The notes under the pieces were generated by a model, which saw only the letters and a list, made by a program, of their open reading frames with translations, was not told where the DNA came from and searched no databases. Positions 53,463-63,268 of a stretch of 64,000 nucleotides of DNA are shown here, piece after piece. Position 1 is the first letter of the stretch; each line of letters starts with the position of its first letter. The DNA is from an uncultured Nonlabens sp. Lineage in GTDB: Bacteria; Bacteroidota; Bacteroidia; Flavobacteriales; Flavobacteriaceae. The position numbers and the translations under genes are program-made. The stretch is from NCBI RefSeq assembly GCF_947495285.1, contig NZ_CANLXZ010000008.1, positions 1 through 64,000 on the forward strand. The letters run 5' to 3'.

Positions 53463-54824
53463 ATGAAACCATTAAACTCTAGTAAATCAGAACTATTAGG
53501 TAAACAGCCTATTACAAAGCTACTTATCAAGCAAGCCGTGCCTGCTTCTATAGGAATACTTGTGATGTCTTTGAACATCTTAGTAGATAGCTTTTTTGTG
53601 GGAAACTGGATCAGTTCTGATGCGCTAGCAGCCGTGGGTGTAGTGTTGCCTATTTCCTTTTTTGTAGGAGCTTTAGGAATGGCTATAGGGATAGGTGGAT
53701 CAAGTATAATCTCTAGAGCTTTAGGTTCTGATAATAAAACTAAGGCACAACTAACCTTGGGTAATATGCTAGCCCTTACTATAGTTGTAACCGCTATTCT
53801 TACCGTTTTAGGTCTGTTATTTATCCATACACTGGTTCCTGCTTTTGGTGGTAGAGGAGTCTTGTTCGAGCCAGCGAGCATCTATTGCCAGATTGTCTTT
53901 TATGGTATACCATTTCTGTCTTTATGTATGATGGGAAATAATGTCATTCGTGCAGAAGGTGCTCCTACGCATGCTATGATTGCCATGCTTATTCCATCAG
54001 TAGGTAATTTGTTTTTAGATTATATTTTAATTAATGTGTACAATTTTGGAATGGCCGGAGCTGCGTGGGCGACTACGGCTAGTTATTTCTTGTGTTTTAG
54101 TTATGTGACATGGTTTTTTCTATCTGGAAGAAGTGAATTAAACATATCGCTACGAGATTTAATTCCAGATAGAAATATTCTTAAAGAAATAGGAAGTTTA
54201 GGTTTTGTTACCCTTGCTAGACAGGCAACTTCCAGTATTATTTTTTTGATCATGAATAATATACTCTTTGAATTAAGTGGTGCAGATGGTGTTGCTGTTT
54301 TTAGAATTATAGGGGCGATGATGATGTTTGCCATATTTCCTGTTCTAGGAGTAACACAAGGGTTTTTACCCATCGCTGGATTTAACTACGGTGCACAATT
54401 ATGGAGTCGTGTACGAGAAGTTATTTACACCTCGATTAAGATTTCTTGTATTCTAGGAGCTCTTATTTTTATGGGGCTTTTTCTATTTACTTATGAAATA
54501 GCCGGTGCTTTTACAGACAATATTAATGTAATTGAAAAAAGCTCATTTGCAATGAAAATGGTTTTTCTATCTGTCCCATTTATAGCAATTCAGTTAATAG
54601 GAGCAGCATATTATCAGGCTATCGGTAAAGCAATTCCTGCGTTGCTATTGACTCTTTTGAGAATGGCTATTATTCTTATTCCATTGCTATTAATTCTTCC
54701 TGGTTTATATGGTGAGTTAGGAGTGTGGATTAGTTTTCCCATTGCAGACGTGTTCTCTACAATTATTACTGCCGGTTATTTGTGGAAAGCGATGAAGAAA
54801 CTGAAAATAAAAATAACAGGGTAA
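53463..54824 (+). CDS. MATE-family efflux transporter
   Basis: A 453-aa 12-span inner-membrane antiporter of drugs or cations. The ATG 53463 (MKPLNSSKSELLGKQPITKLLIKQAVPASIG) is chosen because the open frame upstream crosses the hemH terminator. Typical features: LGKQPITKLLIKQAVPASIG, the SDALAAVGVVLPISFF loop, GGSSIISRALG and GQGFLPIAGFNYGAQ-like (TQGFLPIAGFNYGAQLW). Monocistronic. Confidence 0.9.
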   Translation: MKPLNSSKSELLGKQPITKLLIKQAVPASIGILVMSLNILVDSFFVGNWISSDALAAVGVVLPISFFVGALGMAIGIGGSSIISRALGSDNKTKAQLTLGNMLALTIVVTAILTVLGLLFIHTLVPAFGGRGVLFEPASIYCQIVFYGIPFLSLCMMGNNVIRAEGAPTHAMIAMLIPSVGNLFLDYILINVYNFGMAGAAWATTASYFLCFSYVTWFFLSGRSELNISLRDLIPDRNILKEIGSLGFVTLARQATSSIIFLIMNNILFELSGADGVAVFRIIGAMMMFAIFPVLGVTQGFLPIAGFNYGAQLWSRVREVIYTSIKISCILGALIFMGLFLFTYEIAGAFTDNINVIEKSSFAMKMVFLSVPFIAIQLIGAAYYQAIGKAIPALLLTLLRMAIILIPLLLILPGLYGELGVWISFPIADVFSTIITAGYLWKAMKKLKIKITG

Positions 54825-54837
54825 TTTATTTTGTTTC

Positions 54838-54853
54838 CGCTTTCGCGAAAGCG
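54838..54853. repeat. Palindrome copy 15 (exact), intergenic
   Basis: Extended to TTTCC...GGAA; 13 bp after the MATE stop. Confidence 0.9.
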
Positions 54854-54928
54854 GAATAATTAAATATTCTCTAAACCTTTTCTTTACTATCTGCGCATAT
54901 AATATCTTTACTTAAAAATTAAGCTTTT

Positions 54929-55408
54929 ATGTATATCAAAGAATTTGATGTGAGATGGAGTGACCTAGACGCTAATAGGCACATGGCAAACAGTGCTTAT
55001 CAAAATTTCATGAGTCATACGCGTATGGCATTTTTAATAGAGAACGACTTTGGTCATAGAGAAATGTCCCAATATGAAACAGGACCGGTCATTTTTAATG
55101 AAAATATATTTTATTTTAAAGAAATTCATCAAGGTAGACCCATTAGAGTTAGTTGTGAAGTAACTGGAATGAGTGAAGACGGTAGCCTATTCAGTTTTGT
55201 GCATAATTTTTATGATTTTAAGGGTCGTAATGTTGCGCGAGGTTTAATGACCGGCGCATGGATGAATTTAAGAGAACGTAAAATAACCGCCTTACATCCA
55301 GAATTGCTCGATAAAATTAAACATTTCCCTAGATCTGCAGATTTTAAAATATTACAAAAATCAGATACTAGATCCCATGGACAATTTGCTCAAGATCTAG
55401 ATATTTAA
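54929..55408 (+). CDS. Acyl-CoA thioesterase (4HBT hotdog fold)
   Basis: A 159-aa hotdog-fold thioesterase related to 4-hydroxybenzoyl-CoA thioesterases. The catalytic aspartate region is RWSDLDANRHMANSAYQNF (~9-27), followed by the VSCEVTGMSEDGSLFSFVHNF strand. Probably cytosolic, hydrolysing fatty or aromatic acyl-CoAs. Monocistronic. Confidence 0.88.
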   Translation: MYIKEFDVRWSDLDANRHMANSAYQNFMSHTRMAFLIENDFGHREMSQYETGPVIFNENIFYFKEIHQGRPIRVSCEVTGMSEDGSLFSFVHNFYDFKGRNVARGLMTGAWMNLRERKITALHPELLDKIKHFPRSADFKILQKSDTRSHGQFAQDLDI

Positions 55409-55916
55409 TTTGTTTTGTTAAAACCAGATTAAATATTAAGGTAGTTGAAAAGTTAAGAAAAAGTATTGTACCAGCTTGTTTTTCAGCCATTATGGTACTG
55501 TATCAATAGCTTTTTATAATGTTTAAGCAGATTTTGTATTTTACACTAGAGCTTAAAGGGAATCAAATTGCCATTTTGAAGACTTCTATTTCTTTTTAAG
55601 AGACAAAAGGAAGGGTGATCTCTGTTAGACTTACATGAAAATTGCGATGGATAAGAGATCGCCTCACCGCAACATTAGAGGTAAGGTAATGGTTTATGTG
55701 CTTAATCGTGGTAATCATTATTATATTAAACCAGTTGAATGAGTTCATTTTCTTTAAGCACGTATAGAGGTTATTGTAGAATAGTATCAAGTAGTACTTA
55801 AAAGTGTTGTATTTGAATCAATTTTGTACGTTCTCTAATTTTTACCAATATACTAGTGCGTATGTGTTGAGCTTTATATTTAGAGAACTCAATAGATTGT
55901 TCAAATATTATAAAAG
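55409..55916. other. 508-bp intergenic region without an evident gene
   Basis: Low-complexity AT-rich DNA between the thioesterase and EamA genes, which are convergent. It contains partial inverted repeats (GATCTCT/AGAGATC at 55618 and 55653; GTGCTTAA/TTAAGCAC near 55698 and 55754) but no convincing ORF on either strand. May be a decayed region. Confidence 0.5.
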
Positions 55917-56804
55917 TTACTTTTTCTTAAGTCCTGTTAAAAATACACCAGTAAAAATCAACAAACCTGCAACGAGTTTTTGCCAGGTAATCACATCTTT
56001 ATCCAGTCCTACAGCTATAAGTGTTGCTAGTAAAGGTTGTAAGTAAATAAACACAGCAACTACACTTGGTTTTAATGTTCTTATAGCTATAATATTGAGC
56101 ATGTAGGTCCCAAAGGTGGCAAAAATTACCACATAACCTATATTCAGTAAAACCTCTGTGCTAGCAGTTGTGATCTCAAATTCTAGTCCCTGAGAAATGC
56201 CAAAAGGTGTGATAATTAAAACACCAAAAAAGTACAACCATTTCATAAGTGTAAACACATCATATACAGCGGTTAGTCTTTTTGCCAGTAGGATATATAT
56301 ACCGTAAGAAATCGCGTTTACTAGAACTAGTATGTTTCCTAAAAAGGGATCTTTTGCTGCGGTGCTTGCTCCTGTAGAAAGAAGTGTTAATAGCGCTGCC
56401 CCAGAAAACCCAATCATAATACCTATTATGCGCAAAGTATGTAGTTTTTCTTTTAAAAAAAGAGCACTCAAAACCAGCACGATTATAGGTGTACTTACCA
56501 TTAAAACAGATGCGCTTATAGGAGACGTTAATGAGAGTCCCCACATAAAGGTAATCATGTTAAAACCTACACCACAAAAAGCAGCTAGGGCTATGAGCGG
56601 TAATTCTCGATAAGGTATTTTTTTCTTAGACTCAGTAAAAAGGGAGATAATCCAGAATATGACACAAGTAGCTACAACTCTATACCATACCAGGCCTAAT
56701 GGTCCTACATGCTCTGGAGTAACCTCCTTTGCAGCCGTAAAGTTATAAGCATAAAATAATGCTACTAAAAAGCCACAAATAATAGCAACTGTTCTTTTAC
56801 TCAT
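55917..56804 (-). CDS. EamA/DMT-family transporter
   Basis: A 295-aa ten-span transporter made of two EamA repeats (~5-140 and ~150-290). Marks: ICGFLVALFYAYNFTAAK at the start, GFNMITFMWGLSLTSPISASVLM, and the second-repeat FATFGTYMLNIIAIRTLKPSVVAVFIYLQPLLATLIAV. Exports or imports a small metabolite; substrate unknown. Its start abuts the ArsC-like stop. Confidence 0.9.
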   Translation of the reverse strand: MSKRTVAIICGFLVALFYAYNFTAAKEVTPEHVGPLGLVWYRVVATCVIFWIISLFTESKKKIPYRELPLIALAAFCGVGFNMITFMWGLSLTSPISASVLMVSTPIIVLVLSALFLKEKLHTLRIIGIMIGFSGAALLTLLSTGASTAAKDPFLGNILVLVNAISYGIYILLAKRLTAVYDVFTLMKWLYFFGVLIITPFGISQGLEFEITTASTEVLLNIGYVVIFATFGTYMLNIIAIRTLKPSVVAVFIYLQPLLATLIAVGLDKDVITWQKLVAGLLIFTGVFLTGLKKK

Positions 56805-57158
56805 TTAAGACAGTGCCTCCTGCGCCGCAGTGACTACTTTTTTAGAATTACCTATATATGCCTGATCATTGTATATAAGGATAGGTCTTTTTATAAACGT
56901 ATAATGATCCAGTAAAAGGTTTTTATAATCCTCTTCTGTTAAATCCTTTTCATGAAGACCTCGACCTCTGTATAATTGAGCTCTTCTATTAAAAAGAGAC
57001 TCATAAGAGCCTGCCTGTTCTTTTAAAAACTCAACCTGATCTATGGTTACAGGTTCTTGTTTTGTGTTTTGTGAAGAGATGTCTTCTGTAAGTTTTAACT
57101 CACTTTTTATGCGTTTACAAGTATTGCAGCTATCTAGATAAATGAATAGATTTTTCAT
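56805..57158 (-). CDS. ArsC/Spx-family thioredoxin-fold protein
   Basis: A 117-aa protein with an N-terminal CNTC motif (LDSCNTCKRIKSEL, ~9-22), a helical insertion, and the C-terminal KRPILIYNDQAYIG motif with the conserved cis-Pro region, matching arsenate reductase/Spx-like proteins. The CxxC, not a single Cys, hints at a thiol-disulfide role rather than arsenate reduction. Stop and next start are adjacent (operon with EamA). Confidence 0.82.
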   Translation of the reverse strand: MKNLFIYLDSCNTCKRIKSELKLTEDISSQNTKQEPVTIDQVEFLKEQAGSYESLFNRRAQLYRGRGLHEKDLTEEDYKNLLLDHYTFIKRPILIYNDQAYIGNSKKVVTAAQEALS

Positions 57159-57801
57159 ATTGCAAAATTACGATAGGTTTTTTGATAAGGAATATCTTTA
57201 ACATTAATTAATGTGCTCGTTTCGCTTTCGCGAAAGCGAAATAATACCAACTGTAGTTGAAATACATCGTTATGTCATTTAATTATTCAAATATAATCCA
57301 GTTACTAGACAGCTGTTTCTAATCTCTATAGAATAAATACTTTACTGTACATGAATTAAAACGGATTCCATAAGTATTAAAAAATAATAACATTTAAAAT
57401 ATTGCGCATAGCATTATTGCAGGGCAAGGTCTATTTTAGGATCCGTGAAATCTGTAAATATTCTAATCAAACAATGTACATAAACATAAGGTAACGGCAA
57501 CACGGGACGATGTGGTAAGTAAAGTGTAGGTAGTAGATTGCAAAGTCTAGGTAGTGAGCCTTGCATAAGAAAACTAAACTAGACTGCGAGAACAGATCTT
57601 TTAAGGTGTTTAAGAAATACACAACTAGTACTAATTATACAATGTGATGTAGAAAAGGCGTTGCGTATGGATAATATTAAGGAACATAAACTAGGCTATG
57701 TTCTTCCTATTAGAAAGCCGTTTAAGAACAATTAAATAAATTTTAAAAGACATGCCATTTTTAAAACTAGCTTTTACCTTTATACCGAAGAAAAGAAGGA
57801 T
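57159..57801. other. 643-bp intergenic region before the Cys/Met PLP gene
   Basis: Longest non-coding stretch after the DUF559 array. It contains palindrome copy 16, an inverted repeat GAACATA/TATGTTC (57682-57703) and short runs of G/C-richer DNA, but no ORF, tRNA or recognised riboswitch consensus. The 57691-57921 leftward reading is mainly an antisense shadow of the gene at 57802. Confidence 0.5.
57223..57238. repeat. Palindrome copy 16 (exact), intergenic
   Basis: Upstream of the ArsC-like gene start, inside the 643-bp gap. Confidence 0.9.
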
Positions 57802-58947
57802 ATGAAATTTAATACCAAAACCATTCACGGCGGTCAGGAAAATATAGACCCTGCCTATAACTCTGTAATGCCACCTATATATCAAACCACTACTTTTAAA
57901 CAAAGTACCCCACATGGGCATAAGGGTTTTGAATACTCACGTAGTGGCAACCCAACACGAGATGCCTTAGAAAAATCTATGGCTAGTCTAGAGAACGGCA
58001 CTTATGGAATCACATTCGGTTCTGGTCTTGCCGCTATCGACGCGGTACTAAAATTATTAAAACCTGGTGATGAGGTAATTTCTACTAGCGATTTATATGG
58101 TGGTTCTTATCGATTATTCACACAGATCTTTCAAGATTTTGGTATCAAGTTCCATTTTATAGGAATGGAAAACGCTGCTAATATTGAGAATTATATTAAT
58201 GAACAGACGCGACTGCTTTGGGTAGAAACGCCTACTAATCCTATGATGAGTATTATAGATATAGAAGCCGTTGCAAGAATATCTAAAAAGTATGAATTAC
58301 TTCTAGCGGTAGATAACACCTTTGCAACTCCATATTTACAACAGCCATTAGATTTAGGAGCAGATATAATCATGCACAGCGCTACTAAATATTTAGGTGG
58401 TCATAGTGATGTTGTTATGGGCTCTCTAGTCGTAAATGATGAGGCGCTGGCTAAAAGATTGTACTTCATACAAAATGCAAGTGGGGCTGTTCCTGGACCG
58501 CAAGATTGTTTTTTAGTTTTGCGAGGTATTAAAACACTACATGTAAGAATGCAACGTCATTGTGAAAATGGTAAAGCAGTAGCTCACGCATTAAAATCAA
58601 ATCCTCATGTTGATAAAGTGTACTGGCCAGGTTTTGAAGACCATCCTAATCATGAAATTGCTAGAAAGCAAATGAAGGATTATGGCGGTATGGTTTCCTT
58701 TAGCACAAAGGCTGGTACATTAGAAAGTGCAGTTAAGGTTGTGGAAAATTTAAAGGTGTTTACTTTAGGAGAATCATTGGGTGGTGTAGAGTCTCTAGCT
58801 GGCCACCCTGCAAGCATGACACATGCGAGTATACCTAAAAAAGATCGCGAGAAAACAGGTGTTGTAGATTCATTAATACGCCTGAGTGTTGGAATAGAAG
58901 ATATCGTTGATTTATTAGAAGATCTGGAGCAAGCATTGCTTCAATAA
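57802..58947 (+). CDS. Trans-sulfuration PLP enzyme (cystathionine gamma-synthase-like)
   Basis: A 381-aa Cys/Met-metabolism PLP enzyme: PIYQTTTFKQSTP, EYSRSGNPTRDALEKSMASLE, the PLP lysine K196 (MHSATKYLGGHSD), SLGGVESLAGHPASMTHASIP. Could be cystathionine gamma-synthase, cystathionine gamma-lyase or O-acylhomoserine sulfhydrylase; the family marks do not separate them. Monocistronic behind the long gap. Confidence 0.9.
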   Translation: MKFNTKTIHGGQENIDPAYNSVMPPIYQTTTFKQSTPHGHKGFEYSRSGNPTRDALEKSMASLENGTYGITFGSGLAAIDAVLKLLKPGDEVISTSDLYGGSYRLFTQIFQDFGIKFHFIGMENAANIENYINEQTRLLWVETPTNPMMSIIDIEAVARISKKYELLLAVDNTFATPYLQQPLDLGADIIMHSATKYLGGHSDVVMGSLVVNDEALAKRLYFIQNASGAVPGPQDCFLVLRGIKTLHVRMQRHCENGKAVAHALKSNPHVDKVYWPGFEDHPNHEIARKQMKDYGGMVSFSTKAGTLESAVKVVENLKVFTLGESLGGVESLAGHPASMTHASIPKKDREKTGVVDSLIRLSVGIEDIVDLLEDLEQALLQ

Positions 58948-58978
58948 CTACTTCTTAATTAAAGGTTGTTTATAGTTC

Positions 58979-58994
58979 CGCTTTCGCGAAAGTG
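58979..58994. repeat. Palindrome copy 17 (variant), intergenic
   Basis: CGCTTTCGCGAAAGTG, one mismatch; between convergent metB-like and TonB receptor genes. Confidence 0.85.
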
Positions 58995-59001
58995 AATATT
59001 T

Positions 59002-61686
59002 TTAAAAATTGTAACTTGTTTTTAAAACAAACCTAAATGGTAGAATAAAGGTTTCGGTATCGTTAACTATAAAATCGGAAAAACTTGAATCTAATCTAGA
59101 GTTTACATTCAGTGCATTGTAAGCACTTAAGTTAAATGACCATTGTGATTTTTTAGGTCTATAATTAATATTAAAATTTAATACTCCATAACTTCTTTTG
59201 TTTTTTGTACTTAAATTTTCAAATAATGTTTGATTAAAGTCAATATTAGCAATCCATGAATCATTAAAGTCATATGATAATTCTATACTGAGAACAGAGT
59301 TCAAAAAACTATTTTCTCTAAAGCCTTTATAATCGGTGTAGCTTTGGTTAAATCCAATTTTAAAATTTATAAAGTCATTATAGTTTGAAATTGCTCTTAA
59401 ATCATATTTCAGTCTATTTATTTCTAATTGTACTGTTTCTCCATTAATAATATCATTTGATAATGATATTTGATATGATGGTTTAGTAACAAATCTCCAG
59501 TTATTATTGAGAAAAGTAGAGCTAAAAGAAAGTCCAAAATTTTGATTGGGTTGATTAAGTAAGACATATCTAGAAATTTGGTCTATTTCTATAAATTCTC
59601 TTGAAGACGTAATGCTTTGATTTCTATAACTATAATTTATAGAGCTAAAAAATAAGTGTCCTACTTCTCTAGAACCGCTAGAGTAAGTCAATCTAGATCG
59701 ATGTAAATATTGTTCTTCTAGAGATTCATTACCTTGAACGATGGAGTTATAATTGCCGAGTCTAAATCTGTTTGCCAGCACACTACTATTGGGTAAAAAT
59801 GCTCTTGTTGAATAATTAAAATTAAGTTTTCTATTTTTTAAAAATGTAATCTTGTATTCTAATTTAGGTAAGAATCGAATCAAATTTTTAGATGTTGAAT
59901 TATCTGAAAAATTATTGAATGAATAGTTATATTGATTTATCATAAAACCCAATCTTATAGAATGATTTCCTTTATTTTTATAATAGTCTAATCCAGTCCC
60001 ATAGATTATGGAAGTAAAGTCTAAATCATTATTAAAATCATCATCTTGAAAAGAAAGGTAATTATCATTAAGTAACTCTCCATCTAATGAGGTGTAGTTT
60101 TCTTTTTTGTAATTAATTTGAAACTTCGGATTTAACTGGCTATAACGATTAATACTCCAATAGTAATCTAATTTAGAATCTATAGAATTGTTGTCGGTAA
60201 TTCTATCTTGTCTTATGAAGAGATTGTTTGATGCTCCTTCATAGTTAATTAAGTTAGAGAAAACAGGTTGATTAAAATTCCAGTTATTACGAGTATCACT
60301 TTCACTTTTAGAAAGTACGGTCTCCCATTCTATAAATGATTTCTTACTCCATTGCGCATGGTGTGAAGATCTCAATTCAACAGAGTAGTTTTCAAAATCT
60401 CCATCTTTTATTATGAATCTGTTAGAAACATTAGAGTTTCTAGAGTCTACATTCAAATCACTATTAGAAAAAGAGTTGCGCAACAATGCGCTAAAATCCC
60501 AATAGTTTCTTACTGTCTTTCTGTATTGCCATTTTAATTTTGTTAAACCTAACAGAGCTTTTACGTTATCTCTAGATTCTACTTGCTCTTGGGTATTTTG
60601 TAATGGATAAAAACGACTTGTTAATGTGTTAAAAGAGGACTTATCATTGAGCCATACACTGTATGCTGTAATCGTAGACCTAGGACTCACCTCATTTACT
60701 ACATTTACAGCGCCTACAACGTTGGTGTTTTTTTCAAAATCGTCTCTTCTTAAATAGGTTGATAAGTCTGAGTTTAGGAGTTCATAATATTTTTCAGAAT
60801 TATTTAATAGTAAAGAGGTTCCACCTTCAAAATCAATATAATCTTCAACGGTAAAAACTCGTTTACCATCATTACTTGCACCACTGACAAGATTAATACC
60901 AAGTTTTTTTGAATAGTAAAACAAATTTGCATTTGTGTTATAATTTTCTTTATAACCTGAACCAAGTCCTATATCGCCAAAAACAAAGTTTTTTTTATCT
61001 TCTTTTAATTTGATGTTTAGCGCAATTTGCTCTGTTTCTTTTAATTGTTTCATAAATGGGATAGGATCATAATTTTGAATGATCTCGATCTCATCAATGA
61101 CGTCAGCAGGAATATTGTTGACCCCTAGTTTTTCATCCCCAGAAAAGAACGTTTTACCATCTACCATAAGAGTGGTAACATCTTTACCACTTACTTGAAC
61201 ATTACCTCTAGAATCTACTTCTACACCTGGTAATTTTTCTAATATATCTCTTGCTTTACGCTCTTCTCCTGTAAGAAAATATTCTACTCTATAAGCAGTA
61301 GTATCTCCTTTTATGTTTATAGGAGCACGAGCCTTTATTAATATGCTGTCTAGAGATTCTGCGCTTTTTTTTAAGATGTAATCTATGCTTTTATTCTCGC
61401 TCCATTGTACCGTATCTGTTACTGTTATATATCCTATAGAACGTATAGTGATTAGATAACCCAACTCTTTTTTTAGATCTATTTTATATGCGCCATCAAT
61501 ATTTGCACTAGCATATTTAAAATCTTTATGGCCTATTCCTTTCGCTATTATGGTTGCAGAGGCTATGGATTCTCCTATGCTATCCAGAATAACTCCTTCT
61601 TGCTTTACCACAGACTGCCCACTGCATAAAAAAACCAGCAGTAATGCTGGTCCTGTTATAAATGATTTTATCAATATTCTGGGCAT
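59002..61686 (-). CDS. TonB-dependent receptor-like outer membrane protein
   Basis: An 894-aa outer-membrane protein. Signal peptide (~1-25, ending CSGQS), a CarboxypepD_reg-like domain (~30-110; GVILDSIGESIASATIIAKGIG), a TonB plug (~125-235; RKARDILEKLPGVEVDSRGNVQVSGKDVTTLMVDGKTFFSG) and a large beta-barrel (~240-894) ending in aromatic F, as outer membrane barrels do. No TonB box was identified. In an operon with a GLPGLI protein and a small secreted protein. Confidence 0.88.
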   Translation of the reverse strand: MPRILIKSFITGPALLLVFLCSGQSVVKQEGVILDSIGESIASATIIAKGIGHKDFKYASANIDGAYKIDLKKELGYLITIRSIGYITVTDTVQWSENKSIDYILKKSAESLDSILIKARAPINIKGDTTAYRVEYFLTGEERKARDILEKLPGVEVDSRGNVQVSGKDVTTLMVDGKTFFSGDEKLGVNNIPADVIDEIEIIQNYDPIPFMKQLKETEQIALNIKLKEDKKNFVFGDIGLGSGYKENYNTNANLFYYSKKLGINLVSGASNDGKRVFTVEDYIDFEGGTSLLLNNSEKYYELLNSDLSTYLRRDDFEKNTNVVGAVNVVNEVSPRSTITAYSVWLNDKSSFNTLTSRFYPLQNTQEQVESRDNVKALLGLTKLKWQYRKTVRNYWDFSALLRNSFSNSDLNVDSRNSNVSNRFIIKDGDFENYSVELRSSHHAQWSKKSFIEWETVLSKSESDTRNNWNFNQPVFSNLINYEGASNNLFIRQDRITDNNSIDSKLDYYWSINRYSQLNPKFQINYKKENYTSLDGELLNDNYLSFQDDDFNNDLDFTSIIYGTGLDYYKNKGNHSIRLGFMINQYNYSFNNFSDNSTSKNLIRFLPKLEYKITFLKNRKLNFNYSTRAFLPNSSVLANRFRLGNYNSIVQGNESLEEQYLHRSRLTYSSGSREVGHLFFSSINYSYRNQSITSSREFIEIDQISRYVLLNQPNQNFGLSFSSTFLNNNWRFVTKPSYQISLSNDIINGETVQLEINRLKYDLRAISNYNDFINFKIGFNQSYTDYKGFRENSFLNSVLSIELSYDFNDSWIANIDFNQTLFENLSTKNKRSYGVLNFNINYRPKKSQWSFNLSAYNALNVNSRLDSSFSDFIVNDTETFILPFRFVLKTSYNF

Positions 61687-61691
61687 AAATA

Positions 61692-62396
61692 TTACGATTT
61701 ATTCTTTCTCCTCTTTTTGTCTAATCTTAATTTAGCTTCAATTTCTGAATCTGTGAAAGAAATTTTATCAATATTTGGAATGTTTAATTCACACTTATTA
61801 TCTACCTCAATAGAAAGTGCATAGAACTCAAACACTTGATCATTATAACCTAATATGAGTCCTGGAAGTACTGTTGCATCTCGAAAACCTGAGTTGTAAG
61901 GTAATTCTGTAGTAAACCATACTTCTAACAACCGTGGTTTGAAATTAGGATTATTTGAGTACAAAGTTTTTGTAGCTTTTAAACATTGATAACCCAAAAT
62001 TTTTCTATCTGAATCTACAATTTTCCAATCATTTTTATTATAATCTGCTACAATTAATCGATTCTTCTTCTTACTTAAACTTGCAGCTTCTTCATCCACA
62101 GTATACCACGTTTCCGCAGCTAATAGTGCTTCTGCTATAGGGTTATTAGTATTCAAGTCTGAATTACTTTTTTCCATTGACAAAAAAGAGATTCCATCAC
62201 ATATTTCTAATCGAGCTATGCTATTATTAATTATGTCAACGGCTGGTATTATATAGGTCTTAATAAAAGCATTTGATTTTCCTTTTTTATTTCCTTCTGT
62301 CAGATTGAATCCGCTGTAATCAACACTATAATTAGTGACAATTTGAGCTTGCAATGAATAACTTGTTAATAAAAATAAAAAAATAAAAAGCTTCAT
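61692..62396 (-). CDS. GLPGLI family protein
   Basis: A 234-aa secreted protein with signal peptide (~1-17) and the family motif here as VLPGLILGYND (~189-199). It is a Bacteroidetes-restricted family of unknown function commonly encoded beside TonB-dependent receptors, as it is here (5-bp gap). Family repeats such as DRKILGYQCLKATKTL are present. Probably cell-surface or periplasmic. Confidence 0.88.
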   Translation of the reverse strand: MKLFIFLFLLTSYSLQAQIVTNYSVDYSGFNLTEGNKKGKSNAFIKTYIIPAVDIINNSIARLEICDGISFLSMEKSNSDLNTNNPIAEALLAAETWYTVDEEAASLSKKKNRLIVADYNKNDWKIVDSDRKILGYQCLKATKTLYSNNPNFKPRLLEVWFTTELPYNSGFRDATVLPGLILGYNDQVFEFYALSIEVDNKCELNIPNIDKISFTDSEIEAKLRLDKKRRKNKS

Positions 62397-62403
62397 TGAT
62401 AAT

Positions 62404-62628
62404 TTATTTAACTTTTACCTCATCCAGCAATTGACCAGACTGACTTGAGCATGTTGTGAAAAATCGATCCCATGAATCGTCTAATGCTTCTTGACTTAAA
62501 GTTGGAGCACGCAAATGCATCTCATCAGTTATTTCATTTGCAAGTGTAAAACAATCAGTGCCTTCTTCAAATTCACTAAAACTCATTAAACCAAAAGCAA
62601 TAGCACCGAATAAAAATAATTTCTTCAT
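62404..62628 (-). CDS. Small secreted protein with two cysteines
   Basis: A 74-aa protein with signal peptide (~1-19) and an acidic mature part carrying two cysteines (C26 and C60) that could form a disulfide. No family recognised. First gene of the GLPGLI/TonB-receptor operon (7-bp gap to the next), so it could be a substrate, a peptide cargo or a regulator of that system. Confidence 0.68.
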   Translation of the reverse strand: MKKLFLFGAIAFGLMSFSEFEEGTDCFTLANEITDEMHLRAPTLSQEALDDSWDRFFTTCSSQSGQLLDEVKVK

Positions 62629-62758
62629 AATTAAAGTTTTTTAAATTAATTTAAGTGCTAAGTAAAGTAAAGTAGAGTAATTATGCAATTTATTTGTATT
62701 CTTTTTTAAAATGTTAATAAATCTTGGTAGAATAGAGGAGTTAATTGGTTTTGTGCAG

Positions 62759-63100
62759 CTATCTATTAATCAAAGCAGTCAAATGCTCACGAGTAGCTTT
62801 ATCAAAAACGCCATTAATTTACATACTGCGATCAGTGCTCTGGAATTGCTTTAAGGCACTTTCAGTTTTAGGACCGAACATCCCGTTAGAAGTACCGCAA
62901 TCATGACCTAGTTGTTTTAAAGTATCTTGTAAAAGAATTACTTCATTTCCTGAATCTCCTTTTTTGAGATTCTTTCTAGAAAATTTAATCGCGGCTACAA
63001 TTCTAAGTCTTCTGAAGCTTAAAATACGATCAGAAGAATAAGCTGTAATAGAAACTGGATTCCCTAATTGCGTAAATTGAGTGAAAACTCTGATTTTCAA
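62759..63100 (-). pseudogene. Peptidoglycan-binding domain protein, interrupted by a stop
   Basis: A PG_binding_1 domain (LKKGDSGNEVILLQDTL, MFGPKTESALKQFQ) reads in frame into a second partial repeat, INGVFDKATREHLTALINR, after a TAA at 62819-62821. Register is exact (FQSTDRSM, stop, INGVFDKAT). The N-terminal part is atypical and has no signal peptide, so the gene is likely truncated at both ends. A fragment of a lost cell-wall enzyme. Confidence 0.65.
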
Positions 63101-63199
63101 GATAATATATTGCGATTCAATTTTGGAATTACGGTAGATATTCCAGTCTTTAATTTATTACTGTCTGATAGTCATGAAGAAATAGATCTTTTTGAATAA
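63068..63199 (+). other. Possible 3' gene fragment (43 codons)
   Basis: A rightward frame from TTG at 63068 to TAA at 63197 reads LRKLSENSDFQDNILRFNFG, then ITVDIPVFNLLLSDSHEEID, ending LFE; the composition looks protein-like and it overlaps the leftward pseudogene start. No upstream frame or start is convincing. It may be the tail of a deleted gene. Confidence 0.25.
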
Positions 63200-63268
63200 A
63201 AAGAGAAGTGAGGATCTATTAAATAATTCTATTTATTTGATTTATTGATGAAATTATTTATGTTTTCT

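Noticed and set aside
55691..55741. Reading resembling the HVxNRGN motif of IS200/RAYT transposases (MVYVLNRGNHYYI)
   Set aside because: Only about 16 residues with no further transposase sequence or ends; chance similarity is likely.
57159..57801. SAM riboswitch upstream of the Cys/Met enzyme
   Set aside because: No SAM-I or SAM-II consensus could be aligned by eye in the leader.
57691..57921. Leftward 76-aa ORF
   Set aside because: Mostly antisense to the PLP enzyme start, no family or signal features.
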